64,000 nucleotides of DNA from Blastocatellia bacterium (GTDB taxonomy: Bacteria; Acidobacteriota; Blastocatellia; Pyrinomonadales; Pyrinomonadaceae): assembly GCA_016789265.1 (NCBI GenBank), contig JAEUQK010000001.1, positions 1-64,000 on the forward strand, given 5' to 3'. Of this stretch, positions 8,411 to 20,000 are shown piece after piece. Below the pieces are notes generated by a model. The model did not search any database and was not told the origin of the DNA. It saw only the letters and a program-made list of their open reading frames with translations. Position 1 is the stretch's first letter, and each line of letters begins with the position of its first letter. Position numbers and translations under genes: made by a program.

Positions 8411-10303
8411 CTAGGAGAGTCTCATCTTCCTGAGAATCTCAACGAATCGGGGGTCGTTGCGGAAAGGGTCGAAGTAGGGAGTGGTCTTGATCCACATCAG
8501 CCTGTCGTCGCGGGTTTCGACGGCTAGCTCCAGGGCCTTAAGGGCCTTGGCGCGATCGCCGATCGCGGCGTATACATAGGCGAGGCGGGCCCAGCGGCCG
8601 GGGCCTTCGGCAGTTTCTTTCTCCAGCCATTTTAGGATCGTCGCGGTCTTTTCTTTATCGCCGTCCTTGAAATGGGCTATCGCCAGGAACGCGGTCACGG
8701 CGAAGTTTCCCGGTTCCATCTCAACAAGTTCGTGAAGCTGACGGATCGCTTCTGCGGTACGGCCGATCTCGAGAAAACTCATCGCCGTTCCCATCTTGGA
8801 ATCCCTGATGATCTCCTCGGAGGTGTTCGAGTAAAGGCTCGTCTGATACTCGGCGGCAGATGCTTCATAACGCCGCGCGCAATACAGTACCCACGCGTGG
8901 TTGCGATCGAGCGGATCCAGCATACGAGCGTGCTCGGAAGCTTTCAGTGCTTCATCGGTGCGGCCGAGCGTGACGTAAAGGAATGCGAGTCGGCGGTGGT
9001 TGGCAGCTTCGTTCGGAGCGAGCTCGATAGCGCGTTGAATGTGGCGCTCGCTCGATTCCCACTCCCAATCATAGATGCGGTTCAGCCAGCCCATCGCGGC
9101 GTGACCTTCGGCCAGATTCGGATCGATCTCGATAGCTTGGGCGGCCTTGAGTTTTGCCTGTTCGTAGAGCTCGATACGCTCGGCACCTCTCGAGCGATTT
9201 GCGAGTCGGGCGAGCGTGTCGGCGAGTCCGGCGTATGCGAGAGCATACCGCGGGTCGATCTGCAGGGCCCGTTGAAATTCGCCGGCGGCCTTCTGATTCT
9301 CGATCTGGCTCAGGAGATATCGGCCGCGGAGATACGCTTCGTAAGCCGCGGGGTTCGACGTGTACCGCTTCATCGAAAGTTGGCGGTCCTCGATGTTGAG
9401 CGTCGCGAGTATGGCCTTTCCGGTTTGCTGAGCGACGACGTCCTGCAGCCTGAACAGATCGGTATCCGCTTCTTCAAATGACCCGCTCCAGACCTGCGTG
9501 CCATCGGCGACCCGCGTGACGCGCAAATTAAGGCGTACTTTGTTATTAGCCCGCTGAAGAGTCCCGTCTACGACGAGATCGACCCCGAGCTTGCGTCCCT
9601 CTTCTTTTGTGTCGAATGTACCACCCGAATAACGCTCGACCGCTGAGCTTGAGAGGACGTTCAGCCGCTCGATATCGGACAACGTAGTTATAAGAGTATC
9701 GGAGATGCCGATCGCCAACGCGTGGTCGTCGACGCCGGTCGATCGAGGCGGAATGACGGCAATCGAGGCCCGAGCGGAGTTTGCCTTTGGGCTGGGAGAA
9801 TTGACGAACAGTGCGGTCGCCACGCCTCCAAGCAGCAAGACGGGTACAAGTAGAAAAACGAGTCTCATGTAAGACGGCTTGGTTGCCGATGCCCGCAGTT
9901 CGGGCGCATCGGATCTATCCAACTCCTCGATCAAAGTTCGAGAGACCGAATGACATTCGATGATAACTGACGGGCCTGCGTCGCTGACCTTGCCGGCAAA
10001 GCGGTATCCGCGGCGCGGAACGGTCTCAATGATGCTCGGCTGCTCGCCCCGTTCTTCGAGGATGCGCCGGAGTCGATAGACGTGGCGTGAGAGGTTGCTT
10101 TCCTCGACGAACGAATCAGCCCACAGGCGATCCATCAGTTCGTTCTTTGTGACGACCTCGCCGGCGTTATCCGTCAAGACGGAGAGCAGCTCGACCTCTT
10201 TTGGGGGAAGATTGACCGGCGCGCCATTCCACCAGAGCACCTTTTTCTCGACATCAAGCCGGAAATCCCCGAACTCTCTTAAATTACTGAAACCATTATC
10301 CAT
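8411..10303 (-). CDS. Winged-helix (OmpR/CadC-type) DNA-binding protein with TPR repeats
   Basis: Protein of 630 residues from the ATG at 10303 (behind AGAGGCGG; an in-frame ATG at 10486 would add 61 unlikely residues). Residues 5-105 are an OmpR/PhoB-type winged helix (FGDFRLDVEKKVL ... ETVPRRGYRFAG). A single TM (residues 150-170, LVFLLVPVLLLGGVATALFV) makes it CadC-like. Residues 185-320 resemble the FlgO/TolB-like domain of such regulators (VIPPRS...IGISDTLITTLS...DGTLQR), followed by at least six TPRs. Divergent to the secreted-protein genes of unit 1, so it probably controls them in response to an envelope signal. The regulatory link is inference. Confidence 0.88.
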   Translation of the reverse strand: MDNGFSNLREFGDFRLDVEKKVLWWNGAPVNLPPKEVELLSVLTDNAGEVVTKNELMDRLWADSFVEESNLSRHVYRLRRILEERGEQPSIIETVPRRGYRFAGKVSDAGPSVIIECHSVSRTLIEELDRSDAPELRASATKPSYMRLVFLLVPVLLLGGVATALFVNSPSPKANSARASIAVIPPRSTGVDDHALAIGISDTLITTLSDIERLNVLSSSAVERYSGGTFDTKEEGRKLGVDLVVDGTLQRANNKVRLNLRVTRVADGTQVWSGSFEEADTDLFRLQDVVAQQTGKAILATLNIEDRQLSMKRYTSNPAAYEAYLRGRYLLSQIENQKAAGEFQRALQIDPRYALAYAGLADTLARLANRSRGAERIELYEQAKLKAAQAIEIDPNLAEGHAAMGWLNRIYDWEWESSERHIQRAIELAPNEAANHRRLAFLYVTLGRTDEALKASEHARMLDPLDRNHAWVLYCARRYEASAAEYQTSLYSNTSEEIIRDSKMGTAMSFLEIGRTAEAIRQLHELVEMEPGNFAVTAFLAIAHFKDGDKEKTATILKWLEKETAEGPGRWARLAYVYAAIGDRAKALKALELAVETRDDRLMWIKTTPYFDPFRNDPRFVEILRKMRLS

Positions 10304-10470
10304 ACCGCCTCTCTCGTGGGAGACGAGAAAAATAATGGAGAAAAAGTTCAAGACGTCTCGAACCTCTCCCGAATATAAATGCATTGCAACGAACAATTCG
10401 TTGATCGGCTTCGGGCGGAGGCTTTGGCTAGCGCAATAAAGTTTCCGTCTGACCGCCGATTCTAAGCCAA

Positions 10471-10743
10471 ATGTCGCCAAAAACAAAGAAGTTTTTGATC
10501 ACATCGGAAACACACGAACAGACGCTCGTGCGTTTTAGCAAGGATCTGGCCGCGACGGGGTACTGCGACAGGTGCTCGTCGACCGTAAACATCGTTTCGC
10601 TGGACAACGGCGCCCGAGGGATGAAGGTGGGCACTCGCGAACTACTCGCGCTTATCGATTCAGACGTCGTTCACGGTTTCGAGAATGAGGACGGCATCCT
10701 CGTGCTGTGCGGGCAGTCACTGGCGCTAAGGCTCTCCGGATAG
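10471..10743 (+). CDS. Small CxxC protein, possible helix-turn-helix
   Basis: Protein of 90 residues starting at ATG 10471. It has a single CDRC pair near residue 32 and then a segment (GTRELLALIDSDVVHGFENEDG) that could form an excisionase- or MerR-like helix-turn-helix. I know similar small proteins only by general appearance and cannot assign a function. It lies 13 bases upstream of the secreted-protein gene at 10757, in the same direction, so it is probably the first gene of that operon and could be a regulator or, given the element context, an excisionase-like factor. Confidence 0.6.
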   Translation: MSPKTKKFLITSETHEQTLVRFSKDLAATGYCDRCSSTVNIVSLDNGARGMKVGTRELLALIDSDVVHGFENEDGILVLCGQSLALRLSG

Positions 10744-10756
10744 AAAAGAGGTAGGT

Positions 10757-13700
10757 ATGTTCGAATCGCGACTGTCCTTTTTCATCTTTGTAGTTTTCTT
10801 CGCGATCCTGGGTTACGAACCGGCAACGGCCCAACCCAACGCGGTGCTTGAAGTAGAGGTGCAGGTCGAGAACGGTGGGAACGTAGTCAACCCGAAGACG
10901 GCCTCGGATTTTCGCTTCCGGATCGAACGGAATGGCGAGGCGACGCCCTTCACGTTTCGAGGGAGCGAATCAGGCGTGGTGATCCCGACGCAGGCGCATG
11001 ATAGGAACGAGACCGAATTGTCGATCACGGTTCTGGAGAGCCATCCCGGTTACGTGCCGATCTTCGAAGGTGCGTGCGAACCGGAAGGCCGGGCAGTCAT
11101 CTTTCTCGGCGAGCGGTTGACTTGCCGGGTGACCATGGCGTTCCTATCGTTTCGCGAAGAGGATGAACCCTATCGGGTCGTGAAATTCACAAGCGCGATC
11201 GACGCTCCCGGTGAGCGGCCGGGAGAGGAACCCGGTGTCGAGGACTTTCAGTATCGGGTCGAGACTGCGGACGGTTTTACCGCATCGTTCAACGGCTCGC
11301 CGAATGGTGTGCTGATCGGGCTGACGAGAGAGTCGAGGACCTTTGGTATTGAGGTAGGTTCCGACGCGGGACTTTCGCGTTATTTGGCTACCTTCAGCGA
11401 TGAATGCGGCGACTTTCGTCAATCTCGTTACATCAAGTGCAGGATCGCGCATTCGCTAGTTCACGAGAGGATCGATCCGGAACCGGATTCGATACTCAAG
11501 CTTAGATGGGAGATAAAGCGGTTCGATCCGACAGGCGAGGTGATGCCGTCGCTGTCGGACTTTGACGTAGAGGTACTCAACGACGGACAGGACAGGATCA
11601 TTCGACTCCGAGGCAGCGAGACGGATACGAATCTAGCGGTCGCTGTCCGTTCGAGAACGCGGCAATACACGATCGAACCGATTCGAGGCGGACGGCTCGC
11701 ACGATATGTTCCGTATGTGAACTGCGGCGACGGATTTCCGGTCGCCGATGTCGCGCCGGCAACCATCCACGAGTGCCTGATCGAATACTACTGGGTTGAC
11801 CATCTTGTTTCCGAGACGGCAGACCGGCTGATCAGCGTCGAAAAGTTCATCGAGAACGCGGGACTTCCGGGTGAGACGGACGACGTCTCAGCCTTCGTAT
11901 TCGAAATACTTAATAGCGATGGAAGAGTGGTTACGACGTTTCGCGGATCGGAAGACGGCTACGTTATGGCCGGCGTCAGTACCGAGAGTTACCGGGTCGT
12001 TGAAAGCCCGATCGGGCGATACATGCCGATATATTCGCCGGGTTGCGGTGTTCAAGGCGATCCGCGTGTGTCCTACTTCCGAGATTGCGAGGTGACGAAC
12101 TATTCGGTTGTTGAGGGCGAAGCCAACGCGGATGCGATCATCAGGGTCAGAACGACCGTTGACAGTGCGGGGGACCCGGATCCGCCACCGCCAACTTCGG
12201 CGTCATTCATTACGTCGATCCTTCGCGACGGCTCGGAAGTTCTTTCTCAGCCCGGATCGCCGACCTTCGTGAACTTCGGGGTCCGCGCGCACCTAAGTCA
12301 TTCGATCGAGGTGTCGACAGCCGGGCGGTATCGGCCGCTACTTGCTCCGAGATGTGTCGATCTGGATCTACGTGAGAATGACGTCGTCGAATGTGAAGTA
12401 ACCGCAGGTTATGTTTTGGAGTATGAGGATGAAAATTCGCAGACGACTATCCGGATCACCAAAACGGTCGATAACACGATCGGGACAGACCGTCCGCGAA
12501 CGCCGTCGGATTTTCGATTGGGAGTTTTTGAGGCAGGAGCTGTGGAGCCACTTTTCGGCGTGCCGGGATCCGCGACAGGAGTTTACGTCGCCGGATCGCG
12601 CGAGCTGTTGGTACGCGAGTTGAACTCCGGGCCGGACTACGCGCCGATCTATTCGGGAGATTGTTTCGGCGTTGAACGGGTCCGCTACAGAGATTGCCGC
12701 GTCGCGAACGTATTTGTAGGAGCGGTCCCGCCTCAGGCGATGGCGCAAACCGTAACGCTGCCGGAAGACACGAACCGCCCGATCGTCCTCTCAGCGATCG
12801 ATCCGAACTCGTCATCGCTCGCATATCAGATCGTCTCGGGACCGACTAGAGGAACGCTGACCGGCACCGCACCGAATCTGATCTATACGCCGAATTCCAA
12901 CTTCAACGGTACCGATTCATTCGTCTTCCGCGCACGCGACGCGCAGTTCGATTCGAACGACGCGGTGGTGACGATCAACGTCACGCCGGTAAATGACGCT
13001 CCGGTCGCGAGCGGCCGGAGTGTAACGGCGATCACGGAAACGAGTACCCCGTTCGCGCTGACCGCAACGGACGTTGACGGAAACATCCTGACCGCAAGTG
13101 TGGTGTCGGGGCCCACGAACGGAACCGTTTCGTTCAACGGCCTGACGGCAACGTACACGTCTCGGAACGATTTCTTCGGCTCAGACAGTTTTACATTCCG
13201 TGTGTCCGACGGACAGGTGTTCTCGAACACGGCAACCGTGACGGTTACCGTGCAAAACGGAATCGCGGTGAGCAATGTGAGCGTGGCGGAGGGCAACGCG
13301 GGAACGGGTCAGATGGTGTTCAGCGTCGAGTTACTGGCGCCAAGCCTTACGAACGTGACGGTCAATTTCGTGACGCAGAACGGCACGGCGCTCGCGGGAA
13401 GCGATTACACGGCGAGGTCTGGCACGGTGACCTTCGTACGCGGCGGGCCGTTGGTGATAGGTGTTCCGGTCGAGATCCTCTCCGACCGTGTGTTCGAGCA
13501 GAGCGAATTCCTGCGGCTGAATCTTTCGAGCCCGTCGGGTGCGGTTCTAAGGAACAATTTCGTGACGGGAACGATCCTAAATGACGATCTGCAGGTCGGT
13601 ATCGCATCGATGTCGCCAACCGAGCTCACGGTCGATGCACTTACGCCGTTTACGATCGACCTTACGTGGATCCACCCGGAACGCTGGCGGCTCTTGGACG

Positions 13701-14050
13701 AGATAGAGTTTCGCATCGTCGATAGGTATGGTCTCGTCGCAATGTGGGTGAAATTCGACGAGAATGGCAACGAATTGCCGTTCCGCCAGTATCACCCACT
13801 TCTCAGAAGGTACGGAGATCCGGCACTTCCCGGCTCAAACGCAGTTTTCAAAACAATATTTGCAAAGATGTTCGTTGCAGTTAGCTTAGTCGTCGGCTCT
13901 GGGCCGACCGGGCCGAGCGCGACCGTCAAGCCGAGCCTGCAGTTCAATAGGTTGGCGCGAGGCAGGACCTTCCGCGTGGAGTTATTCGTGTCTGACGACC
14001 TTGGGAATCAGCAAGGTTGGGAGCATGTTGGAAACATTTCGGTGCGATAG
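10757..14050 (+). CDS. Giant secreted multi-domain protein with VCBS/Ig-like and Calx-beta domains
   Basis: Protein of 1,097 residues; ATG at 10757 behind GAGGTAG. Signal peptide residues 1-25 (ends EPATAQ). Residues 27-650 hold six diverged units of about 100 residues, each with an (F)R(F/I)...F(R/N)GSxxGV...(Y/I)xPI(Y/F)...C...xC pattern, so about two cysteines per unit. Residues 655-835 are two cadherin/VCBS-like domains (YTPNSNFNGTDSFVFRARD and the related second copy), and 838-935 is a Calx-beta domain (SVAEGNAGTGQMVF...FVTQNGTALAGSDY). A C-terminal part of about 160 residues is not recognised. Probably an extracellular matrix or adhesion protein. The next gene starts 29 bases downstream. 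Confidence 0.85.
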   Translation: MFESRLSFFIFVVFFAILGYEPATAQPNAVLEVEVQVENGGNVVNPKTASDFRFRIERNGEATPFTFRGSESGVVIPTQAHDRNETELSITVLESHPGYVPIFEGACEPEGRAVIFLGERLTCRVTMAFLSFREEDEPYRVVKFTSAIDAPGERPGEEPGVEDFQYRVETADGFTASFNGSPNGVLIGLTRESRTFGIEVGSDAGLSRYLATFSDECGDFRQSRYIKCRIAHSLVHERIDPEPDSILKLRWEIKRFDPTGEVMPSLSDFDVEVLNDGQDRIIRLRGSETDTNLAVAVRSRTRQYTIEPIRGGRLARYVPYVNCGDGFPVADVAPATIHECLIEYYWVDHLVSETADRLISVEKFIENAGLPGETDDVSAFVFEILNSDGRVVTTFRGSEDGYVMAGVSTESYRVVESPIGRYMPIYSPGCGVQGDPRVSYFRDCEVTNYSVVEGEANADAIIRVRTTVDSAGDPDPPPPTSASFITSILRDGSEVLSQPGSPTFVNFGVRAHLSHSIEVSTAGRYRPLLAPRCVDLDLRENDVVECEVTAGYVLEYEDENSQTTIRITKTVDNTIGTDRPRTPSDFRLGVFEAGAVEPLFGVPGSATGVYVAGSRELLVRELNSGPDYAPIYSGDCFGVERVRYRDCRVANVFVGAVPPQAMAQTVTLPEDTNRPIVLSAIDPNSSSLAYQIVSGPTRGTLTGTAPNLIYTPNSNFNGTDSFVFRARDAQFDSNDAVVTINVTPVNDAPVASGRSVTAITETSTPFALTATDVDGNILTASVVSGPTNGTVSFNGLTATYTSRNDFFGSDSFTFRVSDGQVFSNTATVTVTVQNGIAVSNVSVAEGNAGTGQMVFSVELLAPSLTNVTVNFVTQNGTALAGSDYTARSGTVTFVRGGPLVIGVPVEILSDRVFEQSEFLRLNLSSPSGAVLRNNFVTGTILNDDLQVGIASMSPTELTVDALTPFTIDLTWIHPERWRLLDEIEFRIVDRYGLVAMWVKFDENGNELPFRQYHPLLRRYGDPALPGSNAVFKTIFAKMFVAVSLVVGSGPTGPSATVKPSLQFNRLARGRTFRVELFVSDDLGNQQGWEHVGNISVR

Positions 14051-14079
14051 CGATCGCTGCCGCGAACGGTGAGGGAATT

Positions 14080-17000
14080 ATGATGAACGCCGCAAGATCG
14101 ATCATTGGATGTCTTGGAATTCTGGTTTTGCTCGCGGTGACAATAGGCGCGAAGGATTTTTGCGGTACCGAAAGGGCGATGGCTAAATTGACGCCCGCGC
14201 AGAAGCAGCAGCTACGACGATATTCGGTGAAGGGCAGTGTTCCGGCGAATGAACTGTTGCTCTATCTGCATTTCACCGGAGCGACGATCAGGCCCGGATT
14301 TGCGAACGCTACCGGATTTGTGTCTCCGCTCGTCAAAGGCACGAGCAACGTGCCTCCGCCAACTATGACAGCGGCGCAGATCGCAGAGACGATCGAACTG
14401 GTCAAAGACGATTTCTCGCCGTTCAACATCCAGATCACGACCGACTACAACACATTTCTGAATTATCCCATTGCCTTCAAGCAGATCGCCATTATCAGCA
14501 CATTGCCGAGCACGATCGGGATGTCAGGGGTGAGCGGCGTCTCGCCGTGGGTCGGCATCGGAACTCGACTCTTTTCGAATCCTTCATTCACGTTTGCTTC
14601 AACCTTAGGCAATGTTCCGGAAGACGTCGCGAACGTCATCTCGCATGAGGTGGGACACGGGTTGGGATTGACGCACCAGGGACGATTCACGATCGGTTGT
14701 GCCTTCGACATCGAGTATCAGCCAAACATCGGAACCGGGCCACTCGCGTTCGGTCCGTTGATGGGCGAGGCACTTGCTCCGAGTATCTCGAACTGGTGGT
14801 CTCAGGCCTGTACGCACCCCGTGGACGGCGGCCCGCTGCACGACTTTTCACTGATCTCAAACCAGGTAGTGTTAAGGCCGGACGATGTTCCGAACGTTGC
14901 CCCCGGTGGCTCGGCATCAACGCCATTCAACGGCGTCATCGAGAAAGCGGGTGATTCCGATCTCGTTCGGGTCACATCGGGGTTTGCGGATTTTCTTTCG
15001 GTTCGCAGCTCCAACATCGATCTCGTCGCTTCGGTATTCGCTACAAACGGGACGCTCATCGGAAGATACATCGACCGTGACCGATCGGGCCTGACGTTTC
15101 CTATTCCTTCGGGCGCAAGCGACATTCGCATCAGGCCGGCGAGCAACGCGAACATGGACGCGGTGTTCATGACCGGACGCTATCGATTGACCGGGCTTGG
15201 TAGCGGCGGTGCGATCAACTATACGGCGATCGGTGATTCTCTTGCATTCGGAACCGGTGCGGGTACTCCGGCAAGCGGCGGATACGTACCGCGACTTCGC
15301 AACAAGATCGCGACCGCGACGGGGCAATCGGTGACGCTCGACAATCGCGGCAACTTCGGGATATTCAGTAGTCAATTGCTGACTTCCGTGCAAACGGATG
15401 CTGCAATGCGAGCTTCGCTGCAGAGCGCCGACATCATTACGTTCAACATCGGCGGCAACGATCTCGGGCTCGGGCGACTTAACTACCGGAACAACGCGTG
15501 CGGCGGAGCGGACGGCCAAGATTGTCTGCGAGCCACCGCGACGTCGCTAAAGGCGAATTGGGACGCTACCGTTGCCGAACTGCGAACGCTAAACCCCGAT
15601 GCGGATATCAGGACGATAGACATCTACTATCCGGCGGTTAACTTCGATTCGACACAGGACTCATTTCCCGGCGACGGACTCAACGATTTTCAGGTTCTGA
15701 ATTCTTACCTTGCCGACTTCAACGCACACGTTGCCGTGACATCGGCTTCGAACGACATCAAGCGCGGACACGTCCACGAGGCGTTCAATGGCTCCGGCGG
15801 CACGAATGATCCCATTGCGGGCGGGCTTATCGCCGCTGACTTTACACATCCGAATGACACGGGCTACGAGTTGATCGCGGTAAAGTTGTTCGAGACGGAT
15901 ACGGTCACATTTGCGCTCGATCCTGAAGCGGTTACTTTAGCTCTCGGCGCTACGCAGCAGTTCACGCGGACCGGCGGTACGCCGCCAGTGGTTTTTAGTC
16001 TGGTTCAAAATCAATCAGGCGGAAACGTCGATGCTTCGGGCCTGTACACAGCCGGGCCGAATGTGGGAATCGATATTGTTCGCGTGACCGACGAAGACGA
16101 CGCGACGGCCGACGCGAGCGTGAGGGTAAGCTCGGACATCTCGTGTCCCGACGCAAACACGAAGGTTTGGGATGGCGGCGGCGACACGAACAACTGGTCG
16201 GAAGCGGCGAACTGGTGCAACAACACGGTACCTACAACCCACCACTCGATCATTTTCAATGCGACGAGCATTAAGAACTTGAATATCAACACGAACGTCA
16301 CCGTCGCGAGTGCAAACATCACAAGCCTATACACCGGCACGATCACACAAGGGACGTCCAACCTAAACGTAACGTTTTCATTTACTCAGGCGGGCGGAAC
16401 GTTCGTCGCGGGGAGCGGATCTATTACGGTCGGAACAACGCATTCGCACGCAGGCGGAACCTTCTCAGGAGGCTTCGGCGGCCTTGATATCGAGGGCGGC
16501 TTTGATATCAGCGGTGGCACCTTTAATGCTCCGATGGGTGAAGCTTTCTTCGGTGCTCCGTACTTCCAGGTGACAGGCGGTACGTTCAACCCGAACGGCG
16601 GAACGATCGTGTTTGACGGGGGGCTCACGAACTTCACCATCCCGACGACCTTTACGCTTAACAACGTAACCGTGAACAAGTCGAGCAGTCTTCGATTCAC
16701 GACGAACAGCAGCACGCTGGTTGTGACCGGAACTCTGACACTGACCAACGGAAGCATCGAAAATACTGCGGCGATCGGAACGGTCGAGGCACAGGGTAAT
16801 GTCGTTATGGCATCGACCTACGATGGCGGTGATGCGACTCTTCTGATCAGCGGCGCGGCAACCCGAACAGTCACGCTTCCCGCGGGAGCGACGATGCCGC
16901 GGTTGACCGTCAACGCGCCGAACGTGACGATCGACACGAGCGGAACAGGAACCATTTTGTTCGCTCAGCCGATCAGTATCCAGAGTGTTACAAGCTTCAC

Positions 17001-20000
17001 GAATGGACCGGTAAACTTCACCTTCAATGTTGGCTTCACGATCGGAGCGACGACGAACTTCGTCCCGGGCAGCGGGAACCTGACGTTCAATTCGTTCCTT
17101 TCTCAGAACGCCGGAACGTTCAACGCCGGAAGCGGAACACTTGATGTAAACGGCGGGTTCGATATCAGCGGCGGCACCTTTACCGCTCCGACCGGAACCG
17201 CATTCTTCGGTGCCCCATACTTCCTGGTGACGGGCGGTACGTTCAACCCGAACGGCGGAACGATCGTCTTTGACGACGGGCTCACGAACTTCACCATCCC
17301 GACGACCTTTACGCTTAACAACGTAACGGTGAACAAAACGAGCAGTCTTCGATTCATCACGAACAGCAGCACGCTGGTTGTGACCGGAACTCTGACACTG
17401 ACCAACGGAAGCATCGAAAATACTGCGGCGATCGGAACGGTCGAGGCACAAGGCGATGTCGTTATGGCGTCGACCTACGATGGCGGCGATGCGAACTTCA
17501 GATTCGGAGGTTCGGCGAATCAGACCTATACAAACGCAGGCGGCGTAAACCCGCAAGGCACGTGGACGATCGATAAATCCGGCGGCGTGTTAATTCTCGC
17601 GAGCAATCTCATTCTCGGTACTTCTCAGGCCTTGAACATAACGTCGGGCGAACTCTCTCAAGGAACGGCAGCCGATCTTCGCGCAGGTACGATCACAGTC
17701 GGTGCGACCGGACGATGGCGGAATAACGGCACGGGTGATATCACACTCGGCGGAAACGTAGCGAACTCGGGGGAGATCGACATCGACGGTACGACAGTTT
17801 CGTGCGATGAAGCGGATTCGATCCTGATCCGATCTTCGTCGGCAGGCGTGCAAAGAAACTGGTCGGGCACGGGATCCTTCTTTGTTCAGGACGCGGATGT
17901 TCAGGATCAGGCCGGTACGGCCGCGATCACGGTACACGCGGGAACGAATAGCGGGAACAACGGCGGCAACTGGACATTTGACCCGACCTGCGCTCCATTC
18001 GTATGGGACGGCGGCGGCGCGACAAATAACTGGAGCGAGGCCGCGAACTGGCGCAGAAATCTCTTACCGCTTGCATCGACGGTTGTTCTTTTCAACGGCA
18101 CCAGCGTCAAGGACTCCGTTGTTGACACGAGCTATAGCGTCGATGGAGTTCAGGTCAACAGCGGCTATAGCGGGACTCTTTCCTGGTCCGGTGGCAACAT
18201 TCTGACAGTCGGTAGCTTAGGGTTTGTTCAGAACGCTGGGATTGTCCTCGCGGGAGTGTTAACGGTCAACGGCAACACAACGATCTCCGGCGGTGAATTT
18301 ACCAGTGCGGCGGCGGCGATCAAGGACTTTAACGGCGACCTAACGATCTCGAACGCGAGTTTTACCGGCCCTTCGTCAGCGACGACTTTTATTAGCGGCA
18401 ACTTTAATCTGACAACACCTACAAGTTACTCACCGGGCAGCAGCGTGAGATTTGACGGCGGCAGCTCGACCACAGTCACCGTTCCGTCCAACACGCAGTT
18501 CAACTTGTTCGCGATCGACAAAACGGGCAGCGCGTCTGTTTCTATCACCGGAGGAAGCAACGTCATCGTAAACGGAAACCTGTTTCTAATGGACGGGCTA
18601 CTTAACGGAGATCTTATCGAGGTTAGGGGGCGATTCGACGTGTTGACCGGTTTTGACGGTGGCAACGGGGCGGTCATTATCCAAAATCTGCCTATTGGCC
18701 AATTGAGTACGATTCAATCTGACGCCGTATTGCCCCAGTTCGTTACGGTCAATAGCGCGAATTGTAACCTGTCAGTCGCTAATTTGGCCGGAACCGTAAC
18801 CTTTCAAAACCTGACTCTCCAAAATGGCACGATCGCGGCAAGTTCCACGTTGGCTTCCTCGATCATCGTAATTGGAAACTACTCGCAGAGCGGAGGTACG
18901 TTCAGCTACGGCTCGTTCGCCGGACAGAGTATGACAGTGAACGGAGACTTCAGTTTGATCGGCGGAATTTTTCGTCCGCTCGCGGCAAGTCTCGTCGATT
19001 TGAACGGCGATGTGACCCTGACGGGCGGAACCTTCACGGCGAACAGCGGAGATCTAACGATCGCCGCCAACTTCTCACGTTCGGGGAGCAACACTTTCAA
19101 CCACAATGGCGGGAGGGTGATATTTGACGGATCGACAGACCGCAACTTGAGCCTTCCCGATGTTCCATTCACGACGGTCTTCAATGATGTGAGATTCGAT
19201 TCGCCGAACTCGACATTTATCGATTCCTCGGTTTCAACCTTTACCGCCTTCATCACGGCGGGAGAATTAGAGTTTGCGGACGGATTCGTCGTGTCAGCAC
19301 CGGCCAGGTCGATCGTTGAAGCTCGGGGCGACGTGGTGATCGGCGGCGGTCTGGACAATGGTATTTCCACAACCATCAAGTTCGGCGGAAACGCGGCTCA
19401 ATCGTTTACCGACAATGGCGGCTTCGAGAGCTTTGATTTCACGCTCGACAAATCCGGCGGAACTGTCAACCTTTTGTCAGATCTTGATCTGGCAGTCGCG
19501 TTGAACGACCAGACTCTCGATCTTGCGAACGGCACGATAACAACAGGTGCAAACAGGGTGATCGTCGGCGGTGACGACACACTGATCAACGGCAATGGCT
19601 TCGTCGTCGGGAATCTGGAGCAACAGTTTACGACTGGAACGAGCACGGTCTTCAATGTCGGCACGGCTGACGGGCCGTCACCGGTGACGGTTAACGTAAT
19701 TGCGGCTGCGGCGAACGTGATGGGCGGGGGACCTGCAAGCCTTACGATATCAGCGACTCAGGGCATTCGTCCGGGCATGCATCCCTTGATGTCGGTAGGT
19801 CGATTCTGGACCATCACGGAGACCGGAGACATTACTGCGGATCTCACGTTCAACTATCCCCAAGGTGATGCGAACGGTAACGAGGCTCTCTTCGGGCTGT
19901 TCAGGTGGAACGGCACGACCAACACCGCGGTGACGGGAAATCTCGACACGGTTGCGAATACGTTCTTCACGGCCGGTGTATCCGAGTTCTCGGATTGGAC

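Noticed and set aside
12883..19664. Many long minus-strand frames antisense to the giant secreted genes (up to 363 codons)
   Set aside because: Shadows caused by high GC and repeated Gly/Thr/Asn codons; no start signals; translations mirror the repeats.
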